Positions 34,859 to 45,229 of a stretch of DNA of 64,000 nucleotides are shown piece by piece. This DNA comes from Hericium rajendrae (Eukaryota; Basidiomycota; Agaricomycetes; Russulales; Hericiaceae), in the NCBI GenBank assembly GCA_033439255.1, contig CM065885.1:1488001-1552000 (forward strand). Direction: 5' to 3'. How positions within the stretch are numbered: position 1 is the first letter of the stretch; each line of letters begins with the position of its first letter. The notes under the pieces are model-generated. The model did not search any database and was not told the origin of the DNA. It was given only the letters and a program-made list of their open reading frames with translations. Both the position numbers and the translations under genes were made by a program.

Positions 34859-34882
34859 GTCTTGTTGCCATGGCAACAAGAC
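34859..34882 (+). other. LU-E HP2 stem-loop
   Basis: GTCTTGTTGCCA and its exact complement: a 24-nt perfect palindrome. LU-H has C-G where this copy has T-A at the fifth pair. Confidence 0.7.
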
Positions 34883-36639
34883 TCAACGTGCACTCGCCCT
34901 CCACCACCCCCATGCAACATCCCTGCTTCAACACCTGAGCCCCACCACGTCTGCATCCCTGTGCGACCCCATCTACATGTGGCATGGCCACGCACAGTCC
35001 CGCTTGCAGCAGTGGGTTCACGTATGCCAGCAACTGCATGCACACAGCTGCAGCAACTTGTGAACGGTCACCCTGCCCACCTGCTCTCAGCCCCACCCTG
35101 CCTTCTTTCGACCCCACCCCACCTTCTTTTGGCCCCATCTTGCCTGCCCACGGCCATCCATGGCCGTGCCAATGCAACCATGCATGCCGACGGATGACTG
35201 TGCCAGCGCATGCACACATGCGCAGGCTATCGTGGACGATCCCACCAGTACACAGCCCTGCCATTGCACGGGCTGTGACACATGGGTCCACCCTGCCTGC
35301 ACACGGCTGCAGACAACCCCAGCGTGAGTACGTGCATGCATGGCAAGGCAGCCGCGTGCAGCCCTGCTGGCATGCAGGCTGCCATGCATGGCCCTGTCAC
35401 CATGGGGCTGCCACGTACGGCCCCATCTGCCAATGCAGAGCCATGCAGGCTGGTGACTGAGCACACGCAGCTGCATCAGTGCATATACATGCCTGTGCAT
35501 GGTGTGTGCAGCTCCGCATGGCCCCATCTGTGAGCGCGAGGTGCATGGCCCTGTCTGCATGCATGAAGCCACGCGTGCCGGCCACAATGTGCGCATAACC
35601 GCAACGCACGCAACGACGGTGCCAACAGCCAAGTACGGCACCATCTATGCACATGAGGCCATGCACACTGGCCATGACATGCGCATGGCCATGACAGTGC
35701 CGTTGCACATGCACACGTGCTCGAGCAGCGGCTGGACTGCTCTATTTGTGCGCACCGGGCCATGCACACTGGCAACGCTGTGCAAACGTGGGTGACTGGG
35801 TGTGCACATTGTTGACTACGGATGATTGGCTGCGATGATTGGTGCCACGTCATATGCCATTGGGTGCACGCAAGGTCCATGTAGAGTCTATGTATTGTAC
35901 TTAGCTACTTGTATAATGTAATAGATTTATTGTGTAATGAATTTATCAAATTCAAAAAATTTGACTTGAAAAATTTGATGTTTATCTGACTTAGCATAGT
36001 TAGTATAGTACTCATAGGAGCCATAGTCCCTCTTACTAAATATAATAGTTCTATGTATCTGACAATACTAGCTACGTAGGCTATATACTTTACACAGTTT
36101 ACTATGGAGGCTATGATAGCTCTCATAGCTCTATATAGCTGGACTGGTCAAAGTCATAGACTCTATAGCTTCCCTATAGGATCCATAGCTTGACCCTTTG
36201 CTATATAAAAATTAGATTTTTCAGATGCAGATCTTATCTGATATTTTTCTTATTTGTATCTGAAGTCAGATTTTGTCTGAAGTTAAAGTTTAGTCTGACA
36301 GTCAGACATAAATCAGATTATCACTTCTAAATTAGACTCAAATCAAGTGTCCAAACTATTCAGATTGGATCAGATCAGATATCAATATTATTTCATTTAG
36401 AACATTAAATTTAGACAGGCTAAACCAAGAGCATACTACATCATACTAAGTGGCTACAACATGTGTGCTGCAGGCAGTGTGAGTGCTAGCACAAGCCAAA
36501 GATGAGCCCTTACATAGTAACATAAAGACTACATCTAGGAATTATTAAGAAAAATTAGAATTATCACATGTGCCTCACATATTGGTCATGAACAAGCTGT
36601 CACAGGCACACGCAGCTTGCTGCTATCATGCCTAACAGA

Positions 36640-37070
36640 GTAGCAATGCAAGATATGCTGCAGTGAGATGGAACAGTTGCCCAAGGATGTGAAAGTCAGT
36701 TGGGATGCAGCAGCAATGAGAGGAGCAGCAATGAGACGGCAGAGAAGAGAATGAACAGAAAAGAGTCTATTAGTACATAAGATTAATGAAGTTGACTCGT
36801 ACTCACCTTGATAACCTACTAGCAGAATTTTGTGAATCCTGGCAGTGCTGGCTTCAATGGCACAAAGGAAGGATGAGGTGAAGCGACACGATACGCATAG
36901 CTCTAGGACACGAAACACAAGTGTTTCAGGCCCTACAGCCTGCGCAAAGTCAGAAGACTGAAAAGCAAATGAACATACCTTCAAGTTTGTGGCTGCAGCA
37001 ATAAACACGATGGGCAGAGATATGGTAGTAGAGCAGGTATAAGGAGTGGCAGTGAGGGAGGGCAAGAATG
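36640..37070 (-). pseudogene. possible spliced gene fragment, function unknown
   Basis: The minus strand shows an open stretch with two well-formed introns. One is 36940-36978 (donor GTATGT, acceptor GCAG). The other is 36767-36806 (donor GTGAGT, CTAAT branch, acceptor TAG). The middle exon reads AVGPETLVFRVLELCVSCRF and on to RIHKILLVGYQ. The last exon would be strongly hydrophobic (SLLLLSLLL) before a stop. I recognise no family, and no ATG is evident. It may be a transposon-borne gene rather than a host one. Confidence 0.35.
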
Positions 37071-37237
37071 TATTGAGATTTTATCAGTACATGAGAACAA
37101 TGAGAATGAATACCTAATACTCACCATTGGCTATTGAGTTTGAGGAGTGCAGCAGGACAAAAGGCACAAGGAGAGGACAAGGACTGTGAGAGCAATGCTC
37201 GAAAACAAATGTTATTTTCTTTGTCAGTATGAGTTGC

Positions 37238-37300
37238 TACTTGGTGAAAGAGGGCCGATGCTTTGCACGGCAATATGATTCCTTTTTTATTGTTAGCTAG
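37238..37300 (+). repeat. 60-nt conserved module, copy 2
   Basis: CTACTTGGTGAAAGAGGGCC, then GCACGGCAATATGATTCC and a T-run. The similarity to the copy at 44168 continues about 40 nt further (GTGCATAAAT). Confidence 0.6.
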
Positions 37301-37434
37301 TATATTTTATGAAGGTGCATAAATAAGTAAACTTGCTTCTTGTTCTTTTGCATAATGCAAATTGCTAAAACCTGATAGCATACCTTCAAACTCACATTGT
37401 CTACCAGTGGTTGCTCCATCATAGGGTTTGACAT

Positions 37435-37605
37435 GATTCAGAGTCACCCATGGGTCAATATGAGTAAACCTGTGAAATTTACCCATGGGTTCCTGACCTG
37501 CAGATCCAGATCACCTGGTGGCTAAAACCTGTCCAGATCCAGGTCAAGACTTTGCTAAACTTCATTGACCCACAGGTAACCCATGGTGACCTGTAACTTG
37601 AACTT
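37435..37605 (+). repeat. TAGGG-ended repeat, copy 2
   Basis: TAGGGTTTGACATGATTCAG at the left. It shares TTTACCCATGGG and CCTGACCTGCAGATCC blocks with the copy at 24053. No right end seen. Confidence 0.4.
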
Positions 37606-37979
37606 CAATTGTCAAAGTGTTACGATTATTTAGAATACGAGCTCTAATTTACAGTAGTAACTACATATAATTGTAGAGCTAATACTGCTGCACTACACCC
37701 TCTGCTGCTACCCATCACACTCTGAAAGTGACATGGTTCAATGGTGCAGGTTGCTACAGGGCTTGCAGGGGCCATGTATAAGCAGGTACACATGCAGTAG
37801 GGGGTCATGTGCAGATAAACACGAGGGCATGTGGCAGTATGTGCACCATCTGTGCCATGCATGGACATGCAGTCCAAGAATTGCAAGGACAGCAGGTGCA
37901 TGTGCATGCATGCACTGCTGTGGTGTATGCTATCCTAGGCATGCAAAGACAATTGCACACTGTCAGGTGCAAGCAGAAG

Positions 37980-38132
37980 TTGCAAAGAAATGGGGTGCCA
38001 CTCACCAGAGACAGCTAAAGGGATGACATGCTTGCTGAGAAAGTTGAGAATGTCCTCACAGATCTTGGTGAGCTTGAGCTCACTTCTGATCCTCTCCCAG
38101 TTGCCCTTGATCATGGAGATCTGCATCTCATT
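37980..38132 (-). pseudogene. helical protein gene fragment split by LU-I (3' part)
   Basis: Minus-strand codons read NEMQISMIKGNWERIRSEL, then KLTKICEDILNFLSKHVIPL, then AVSG, an even helical pattern unlike the low-complexity frames nearby. An intron follows (donor GTGAGT, acceptor ACAG, about 45 nt, roughly 37960-38010). The 5' part lies at 49877-49964 beyond LU-I. The TT duplication restores the codons QLKDNEM across the join. I do not recognise the family. Further left the strand turns into C-rich LU-body-like DNA (37640-37950), so this may be a gene carried by another element. Confidence 0.5.
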
Positions 38133-38639
38133 CATCAGGAAAAACCGGAGTTTCACTAAATCAGATGATGTGCCTATAGAAGCATTGATGTAGATATAGA
38201 AGCACTGATGGTAGCTACCGGTATTTTCCGGCTGATCCTGTAGCTCTTCTATTACATACTGTATGACTGCATTTAGGTCCCATAGCTTGTCTTGTCCTAC
38301 CATAGTCTCCTGTAGTTTTCTGTAGTAACACTGTCTTTTTAATCCATTATATTGCTCAAAAGTCTTTCAAAAGTGATCTGAGACTTGTATTTCATCATAT
38401 GATCTGCCAGTTTTGATTACTAATGTGCTATCACCACTAGTGACATGTTACGCACACATATGTGCCTCTAAGCAAGTCCTGCTCATACTGTGTGTCTGCA
38501 TTTTTTTGTGGTTCCAAGGCAAGCAGGAAATAACTCAGAACAAATGTGAGTGTATTAAAATACTCTTGACTAACACTTTTTAACAAGTCTAGGATAACAC
38601 CCTTGTATAGACGACTTCAAGTTTCAAAAGGTATGTGTG

Positions 38640-39360
38640 GCTGAAGCTTTGACACCATAGATTTTGATGTTGTGCACCAAGCACTACACCGATTTGCATG
38701 TATGTATATGCATTCGAAAGCTACTGATTGCCACTTTCTGGAACACCAGAAATGTTGCCGGTGCGTTCACTCATTGTAAAGATATCCTCAAAACATGTTC
38801 TTGCTGACAGGTTTTAGAGATTCTATTGTAGTGCCTCGAGTTTTTCACCCATCAGGGCGCACAATAACTCGTTCGAAAGCTCTTGATGAGCTCCTTTTAA
38901 TGAGATAAAGTTTTTCATGGTATGTCTAATATTCGTCATGATATATCCAATTTTCGCTCATAGGGACGATTTTTAAATCTTCTCGGATCAGGTTGTGTAG
39001 GGCACCGTTCAAAAGCTACGCTCAACTCATTTAGGAATGTCTGAAACGTCAGCGGTGCGTGTTCTCGTTGTGAAGATATGCCAAAACTGCTGTTTGACCC
39101 CCCATTTTCAGAGATTTTGCCACTGGTGCACGAGTTCTGCACCTAACGTAGCATATGAGGGCTTGTTTGGATGCTACAAATAAGAACATTCAGATGAGCC
39201 AAGAAGATATGTGGTGCATGCAATATTTATAAAGTTATATCACTTTTTGTATCTACTAAATGTTACTTATAGCATTCTGGCCATAGCACCTTTAATATCC
39301 AACAGATCATGGCGTACAAGGCATCGTTCGAAAGCGACGATTCGTCCAGCTCGGCCTGTA
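38640..39360. repeat. TTCGAAAGCT degenerate repeats in LU-I
   Basis: TTCGAAAGCT or near variants at about 38713, 38871, 39006 and 39325, spaced roughly 135-320 bp. Each is followed by an 'aagatat' phrase. Related to the LU-A2 module at 22330-22840. Confidence 0.5.
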
Positions 39361-39572
39361 CTAGGTACGTGTTAATCAGATGAAAACTGATGTTTGTAGC
39401 AGAGAAATGCAGAACTCTCCAGGGGACCCGGATACTCTCCCACGCTCCTTGCAGCTAAGGTGCACAATAGGGTAGAACACAGATGGCCATATCTGGCAAT
39501 CTGATTTCTGCCAGCATTGGACAAGTGTAAGTCAGTGTAGAGTTCATATTTATAAACACTGAAGGAAATTTT

Positions 39573-39889
39573 GTAAGTAATGTAACTTGCAATGTTTTCA
39601 TTTTTCGTGCAGGAGCCAGAAACCAGATTGCCAAATATAGCAATCTGGTTTCTGCCTTTGGTGTTGTTTGGCCTCAGGATTTGCCAGCAGCGCGTCGTCT
39701 TTGCCACTCTTTCTAAGTCTCTTCTCTCTCACTCTCTCACTCTCTCACTTCTCACTCTCTTGTTTTATTGTAAGTCTGGTATTCTTTTGTTCTCATCTCT
39801 TTTCAGGTTAGAAGGGTGTAAGAGAAGGCTACAAGAGTGATACTGGTACATTGTATGTATGTTTGTTTTTATTTTATTGGTTGTTTCAG
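39573..39889 (+). other. LU-I spliced leader with post-intron hairpin
   Basis: Three possible short introns: 39573-39612 (GTAAGT to GCAG), 39770-39806 (GTAAGT to TCAG) and 39853-39889 (GTATGT to TCAG). Six bases after the first acceptor lies a 14-bp stem, AGAAACCAGATTGC with its exact complement (39618-39653). The sequence differs from HP1 but sits at the same place relative to the splice site. After the last acceptor the TGCTTGCC array begins, in the position of a body. Confidence 0.5.
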
Positions 39890-39894
39890 CGCTG

Positions 39895-40050
39895 ACATGC
39901 TTGCTCATCTGTCCCCTACCTGCCCGCTTGCCCATGCAACCATCCACATGCATGCCTGCCTGCTTGCCTGCTTGCCTGCTCACTTGCCTGATGGCTTGCC
40001 CACTTGCCCGATGGCTTGCTCGCTTGCCCGATGGCTTGCCCGCTTGCCCG
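39895..40050 (+). repeat. TGCTTGCC-type repeat array, left part
   Basis: Degenerate array of CTTGCCCGATGG units. LU-F inserted in it with CG duplications. The array resumes at 43822. Confidence 0.75.
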
Positions 40051-40403
40051 CATCTGGAAAAATGGTTTTTTGGGTGATAGCCGAGGTATGGCTATGGTAG
40101 CCGAGCCTTGGCTATAGTAACCGAGCCTTGGCTACTGTAAGCCACCGGTTTGATATCCGGAGGCCCGGCAATCTTACAATGCCAGAACTACAGCTACCGT
40201 ACGTCCTGTAGCACTGATAGATCACAAAAATAAAATGTTCCCTCTGAGCTATTCTGCACTCTCAAAGGCATGCTTAAATGCCCAAATCATCCTTTGATTT
40301 CACTTTAGATGTTCACAATGATTCTCATTGGACCTACAGTAGTTACAAATATGATCTAATTTACAAGATTCTAATATATCTTCTTCGAAGGATCTGAGCG
40401 TGC

Positions 40404-40431
40404 GAACTGTTTTGCTGCAGCAAAACAGTTC
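40404..40431. repeat. closing palindrome of LU-F minus arm
   Basis: GAACTGTTTTGCTG and its exact complement. The same core recurs at the outer end of the other arm (43372). It may be a 3' end signal or an insulator, but the function is unknown. Confidence 0.75.
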
Positions 40432-40479
40432 CCACACTCCACATCCATGGGGGTCAGCGGCAGTGCTTGCAAGTTGGCA

Positions 40480-41620
40480 CATGTGCGGTGCAGGAGTGAG
40501 GGAGATGGCGCGGGCACAGACTAGGCGAGGAAGGCGTGCACGAGGTAGCATGGGGGAGGCGATGCAGGTGCGAGGGAGGTGGTAGCGGCATGCGTGAGGC
40601 GGCGCACACGACTCGGCGCGAATGTGTGCGAGGCGGCACGAGTGTGCGTGAGGCGGCGCGGGCGTGCACGAGGGGCGCGGATGCGGGGGAGACGGTGCGG
40701 GCGTGCACGAGGGGCGCGGACGCAGGGGAGACGGCGCGGACGCGAGGGAGGCGGCGCGGACACGGGGGATGCGGCACGGACGTGAGGAATGCGGTGCGGA
40801 CGCGAGGGATGCAGCGCGGGCCTGCAGGAGGCGGCGCGGGCGTGCGCGAGGCAGCACGGACCTGCAGGAGGCAGCGCAGCCGTGCGCAAGGTGGCGCGGG
40901 CTTGCAGGAGGCGGCGCAGGCATGCAGGAGGCGGCACGGCATGTGCGAGGTGGCGCGGGCGTGCACGAGGTGGCACGATGTGTGCGAGGTGGTGCGGGCG
41001 TGCGCGAGGCGGCACGGACGCGATGGAGATGGCGCGGACGCGATGGAGACAGCGCGAACACGGGGGAGATGGTGTGAACGTGGGGGAGGCGGCGCGGACG
41101 CGGGGGAGACAGCGCAGACGCGAGGGAGGCGGCGCGGACGCGAGGGATCTGGCGCGGACGCGAGGGATGCAGTGCGGGCCTGCAGGAGGGGGGCGGCCAT
41201 GCGCGAGGCGGCGCGGGCATGGGCGAGGTGGCACGGGCATGGGTGAGACGACGCGGACGTGTGCGAGGTGGCGTGGACGTGTGCGAGGCGGCGCAGGTGT
41301 GCGCGACGGCACAGCGGCGGCACTGGGAAGGCGGCGGCAGGTGGCAGCGCAGGTGTGCGTGTGACAACGCAAGCATGCACGAGGAGGTGCAGGCACAGGG
41401 GAGGCGGCGCGAATGTGCACGAGGCGGTGCGGGCGCGAGTGACTCGATGCGGGCGCGAGCGAGGCGGCAGGGGTGAGGGGAGGGCGGCACAGATGCGGGG
41501 GAGTCAGCACAGGCAGGCGCGAGTCGGTGCAGGTGTGCACGACTCGGCGGGGATGTGAGGGAGTCGGTGGTGGTGCACGTGAGTCGGAGAGGCCATGCGC
41601 GAGTGGTGGGGCATCGAGAA
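40480..41620 (-). repeat. LU-F minus-arm minisatellite body
   Basis: About 50 units of a 21-bp repeat, G-rich on plus (GGAGGCGGCGCGGACGCGAG). Since 21 is divisible by three, all three frames of the minus strand stay open for 300-460 codons. They would give Pro/Arg/Ala-rich heptads. Open frames here are a by-product of the period and do not show a protein. Confidence 0.75.
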
Positions 41621-41623
41621 TAC

Positions 41624-41667
41624 CTGCAAAACCATACGAGTGAGCAGGAAATCAAGAACTGACGTAC
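41624..41667 (-). other. LU-F minus-arm intron
   Basis: On the minus strand: AAG then GTACGT, acceptor TTTTGCAG, 44 nt. It opens into the minus-arm body. Confidence 0.55.
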
Positions 41668-41721
41668 CTTGCATAGTTGATGCACCAAGGCATACAGTAG
41701 ATTTCAAGACGCAAAAAGCCT

Positions 41722-41875
41722 GCGTGGGAAGCGTTTGGCTGTAGCCAAACACTTCCCATGCGCCCCCCACATTTTTTTTGTTCAAAGTCGACGCGCGTTG
41801 CACGAGCGGCACAAGCACGGCCCGCTGCGCACCGATTCATTTGAATGACCATATATGGTCATTCAAACGAATCGG
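41722..41875. promoter_or_regulatory. LU-F central promoter region with dyads and a CArG-like box
   Basis: A 17-bp-arm hairpin (41722-41762, TGGGAAGCGTTTGGCT with its near complement) is followed by a 44-nt dyad (41832-41875) centred on CCATATATGG. That centre fits the MADS-box CArG consensus CC(A/T)6GG and could serve as TATA for both directions. The motif CGACGCGCGTTGCACGAGC between them resembles the CGTCGCGCAAGC motif of other LU promoters. Confidence 0.5.
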
Positions 41876-42025
41876 GCCACGCGGCTCCATGTGCAACAAC
41901 TTTGTGCTCGACTTCACTTCATTTGCCACGTCGTCTTCCACCCTCTTCCACCCCTTCCTCGCTGTGGAAATTTTATTGTAAGTTTCTTCCATTCTTTTCT
42001 GATTCTTGTTGGGCTGGGAAGAAAG

Positions 42026-42108
42026 GTGAGTAGCTACAGTTTTGACTGTAGCTTCGTTTTACTTATCAAGAGAGTATCGCTCGACAACGCATTGTCGAGC
42101 GATACTCT
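42026..42108 (+). other. LU-F plus-arm intron plus perfect HP1
   Basis: AAG then GTGAGT at 42026, acceptor CAAG ending 42070 (45 nt). HP1 at 42071-42108: arm AGAGTATCGCTCGACAA, loop CGCA, and the exact 17-nt complement. The best-preserved HP1 in the window. Confidence 0.75.
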
Positions 42109-42109
42109 C

Positions 42110-43370
42110 ATCTTTGTACCCTTCGCACGCCCACGGACTCCTGCGTGCCCGAGCTGCCTCATGCATGCCCGCACTGACTCCTGCATGCCCACGCCGAGTC
42201 ACTCGCCCCCACATCGACTCCCGCACACCCCCATCGCCTCACTTGCACCCCCACCGAGTCACGCACACCTGCGCCACGTCGCGCAAGCCTGCGCCGACTC
42301 GCTCGCACCCGCGCCGCCTTGCTCACGCCCCCCATCGAGTCGTTCACACCCCCACCGAGTCGCACTTGCCCGCACCGACTCGCTCGCACCCGTACCGACT
42401 CCTGCGCACCCGCGCTGTCTCCTGTGTGCCCACGTCGACTCCCGTGCACCTGTGCCACCGCCCGTGCGTCTCCACCGACTCCCGCACACCCCTTGCCAAC
42501 TCCCGCGCACCCCCCGCTGATGCCCCCGCACTCCCATGCCCCCGCACTGACTCCCGTGCACCCGCGCCGACTCGATCACTGGCGCCGCCTCCCGTGCCCC
42601 CCCCCTGCCGCCTCCCGTGTCCCCCCCCGCGCAGACTCGCCCGTGCCCGCGCCGATGGCAGCATGCCCGCGCTGCCGTCCATGCGCCCATGCCACTGTCC
42701 GCGCGCCCCTGCGCAGACTCTCAAGCCCCCGCGCCATGTCCAGCACGTCCATGCCGCCTCCAGCGGACTCGCGCCGATGCCTGCGCACCGACGTCAACTC
42801 CCGCGCGCCCCCACTGACTCCCGTGTGCCCATCACCGACTCGATCACCGGCGCCGCCTCTAGCGCACCCCGGCCACTTCCCGCATGCCCTTGCCTCTCCC
42901 GTGCCCCCGCGCGGACTCGCACGCCCCCGCGCCATGTCCAGCGTGCCCATGCGGCCTGCAACGCGCCCATGTGGTCTGCAGCGCGCCCATGTGGCCTGCA
43001 GTGTGGCCGTGCCGACTCGCACCTGCCCGCGCGGACTCGCACATGCCCCCCTGCCGACTCCCGTGCCCCCGCGCCAATTCCTGCGCCCCCGCGCCGCCTC
43101 CCGCCCCTCTCGTGCCGACTCGCATGTGCCCGTGCAGACTCGTCGCGCCCGTGCCGCCTCACACGTGTCTGCGCTGCCTCCTGTGTGCCCATGCCGCTGC
43201 TTGCATGCCCGCACTGGCTCCAGTGTGCCCGTACCGACTCCCGCGTGCCCGCACCGACTCCCGCATGCCCGCACCGACCCCTGCGCGCCCTGCCACCTCC
43301 CGCACACACCCGCCAACTTCTGCATGCCCTCCGCTGACCCCCACATGCCCATGTTGCCTCCCGTAGTGCA
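42110..43370 (+). repeat. LU-F plus-arm minisatellite body
   Basis: A 21-bp repeat, C-rich on plus (CCGCACCGACTCCCGCGTGC), the reverse-oriented counterpart of the minus-arm body. Long Pro/Ala/Arg frames in all phases, not called as genes. Confidence 0.75.
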
Positions 43371-43371
43371 T

Positions 43372-43403
43372 GGGAACTGTTTTGCTGCAGCAAAACATTT
43401 CCC
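43372..43403. repeat. closing palindrome of LU-F plus arm
   Basis: GGGAACTGTTTTGCTG and near-complement (one mispair). Mirrors 40404-40431. Confidence 0.75.
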
Positions 43404-43821
43404 ACGAGGCATTGGGTGCTGTAGGTGCAGAAGAATATGGACTGAAAGATGTACTACTAGTGTACAAGATGTAATGAGTCAGAAATATAGTACTTTCTGT
43501 GGTATACTGCTGGAGATCTGATATAAGAGATAATCATGCATGATAACAAACTATACATGGCTATAGGTAGAATGAAGCTACCAAAGTGTATAGACTCTAT
43601 TGTAGGTGCACTGTAGATACTGTAGCTTTGAGCAGCTATGGTAGATTTGGCCATCTACAGACTGCTATGGACTGCTACAGACTGCTACAGATCAGCTACA
43701 GGTAGCAAATATAGGGACCCACTTGTCACCAAGAGCTACACAATCTATGGGACCTTTTTCAGCTACTGTAGATTAATATTGCTACTGTAGATCCCTGTAG
43801 AATCTACGCCTTTTCCAGATG

Positions 43822-44000
43822 CGATGGCTTGCCTGCAATCTGCTTGCCTGCCTGCTCATCTGCACACCTGCCTGCTCACCTCTGTACCTTTCCACTTGTT
43901 CACATGCTCATCTGCTCACCTGCTTGTTTGCATGCTCATCCACTTACCTGCTTGCCTACATGCCCACCTGCTCACTCACATGCCCACCTGCTCACTCGCA
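43822..44000 (+). repeat. TGCTTGCC-type repeat array, right part
   Basis: Continuation of the array at 39895, with GCTCACCTGCTTG variants further out. From 44000 to 44160 I see no feature. Confidence 0.7.
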
Positions 44001-44167
44001 TGTCTGTCTGACCTATGTATGTACTACAGTAGAGGGGGCTAGTGTTTATATATCTGTGAGATGACAGCACAAGTGGCCTAATGTAGTATGGAGTAGTGAT
44101 TAGCTAGCTCATGTTATGTAGTTATTCTTAAATAAAGTTTTTGAATGTTCTGATATATTGCAATTGA

Positions 44168-44238
44168 GTGAAATACTTGGTGGAAGAGGGCCAATGCTTC
44201 GCACGGCAATACGATTCCTTTTTCATTGTTAGTTATAT
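44168..44238 (+). repeat. 60-nt conserved module, copy 3
   Basis: TACTTGGTGGAAGAGGGCC, then CGCACGGCAATACGATTCC, then CTTTTTCATTGTTAG. The most conserved of the four copies. Confidence 0.6.
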
Positions 44239-45217
44239 TTAGAAACAGTGCATAAATGATGTAAAGTCTCACTTGTCAGATTGATTATAAATCTCTATAA
44301 AATCTATAGCTACCTCAAGGTCAACATCTGAGAAATATGTTACTGGTATATAACACTATATTAGCTACATAGCTTTTCTAGGTCCATAGCTATCCTCTTT
44401 TATACATAGCAGTCAAGTAAACTATGCAAAGCTATCATAGCTTGTCATAGCTGTCATAGCATAAGGCATAAGCTATCATAGCTACCATAGCTACCATAGC
44501 ATAGGGCATAAGCTATCATAGCTGTCATAGTTATTCTAGTATAAGATAACTATAGAAGCTATATTAACTATATAATATATCTCTATCATTATATTATATC
44601 TAGCTAGTAAGATTTCTATCTACTCTATATTACTTCTATCAAATATGCTAAAATAGCATATAAAATAAATATATTATAGATTCAATAGTCTGATGTCTTA
44701 CAGTCACAAACATCGAAAATTGGATAAATTATATTACTCAAACAATTTCATTACAAAACATTACTATAGCTACAGAGACTACTACAGAACTACAAAAGGT
44801 AACAAACTTACAATGACTACAAAAAGCAAAAGATACAAATAAGAAAAGACATGAGTATTAGAAGATAACAAAGATAATATATGAAGACTTACCAGATTAA
44901 CAAAAAAGTGAAAATCTACAAGACAATTTGAAGACATCAGTATAAGAAACAATCAAGCTTACCTAGTAGGACTACATGGTAGTGTAATAAGTATGAAGAC
45001 ATTAGTATAAGTTATAAGATAATTAAGAATAACAGCGTACCTTTAACAACAAAGAGAACAATAATAATAAAATGAGCAAACAACAACGACAAGTGAGCAA
45101 ATGATGACGATGAGTGAGCAAACTCGGATGACAAGTGAGCAAATGATGACAACAAATGTGTTGACGTGGCAAGGGATGGTGGGGGTTAAAGAGCAAGAGG
45201 TAAAGCGCATCGTGCCA

Positions 45218-45229
45218 GCCTTATATAGG
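45218..45229 (+). promoter_or_regulatory. LU-G conserved promoter TATA box
   Basis: GCCTTATATAGG preceded by AAAGCGCATCGTGCCA. Confidence 0.65.

Larger units (their letters stand above)
33482..36227 (+). mobile_element. LU-E, complete large TIR element
   Basis: CATCTGAAAAATG at 33482, TTTTTCAGATG ending 36227, CA duplications, 2746 bp. Promoter 34294, leader with GAGTGC/GCACTC stem (34538-34558), former intron around 34713-34757 with decayed splice sites (AT in place of GT at the donor), HP1 34758-34792, a perfect HP2 34859-34882, body 34800-35880 rich in TGCATGC, and right half with CATAG repeats. Confidence 0.92.
33236..36420. mobile_element. TCTGA-rich foldback-type element split by LU-E
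   Basis: 33236-33481 and 36228 to about 36420 are dense in TCTGA/TCAGA words, and the left edge reads CATCAGTAAATCTG. The composition equals the foldback MITEs, but the right end is not clear. LU-E is inserted in it with CA duplications. Confidence 0.45.
40051..43821. mobile_element. LU-F, two-armed symmetric LU element
   Basis: CATCTGGAAAAATGG at 40051, CCTTTTCCAGATG ending 43821, CG on both sides, 3771 bp. From the centre (about 41700-42000) two arms diverge. The minus arm has intron 41624-41667 and a C-rich body down to about 40480, closed by a 28-bp palindrome at 40404-40431. The plus arm has intron 42026-42070, a perfect HP1, a C-rich body 42110-43370, closed by the same palindrome at 43372-43403. 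Both bodies are 21-bp minisatellites and CpG-rich. The centre holds a 44-nt dyad with CCATATATGG. Confidence 0.92.

Noticed and set aside
40300-43521. Long open frames (300-460 codons) on both strands of LU-F, and similar ones in LU-B, LU-D, LU-E and LU-H bodies
   Set aside because: They exist in several phases at once because the DNA is GC/C-rich and, in LU-F, has a 21-bp period. The predicted products are low-complexity and not shared between copies.
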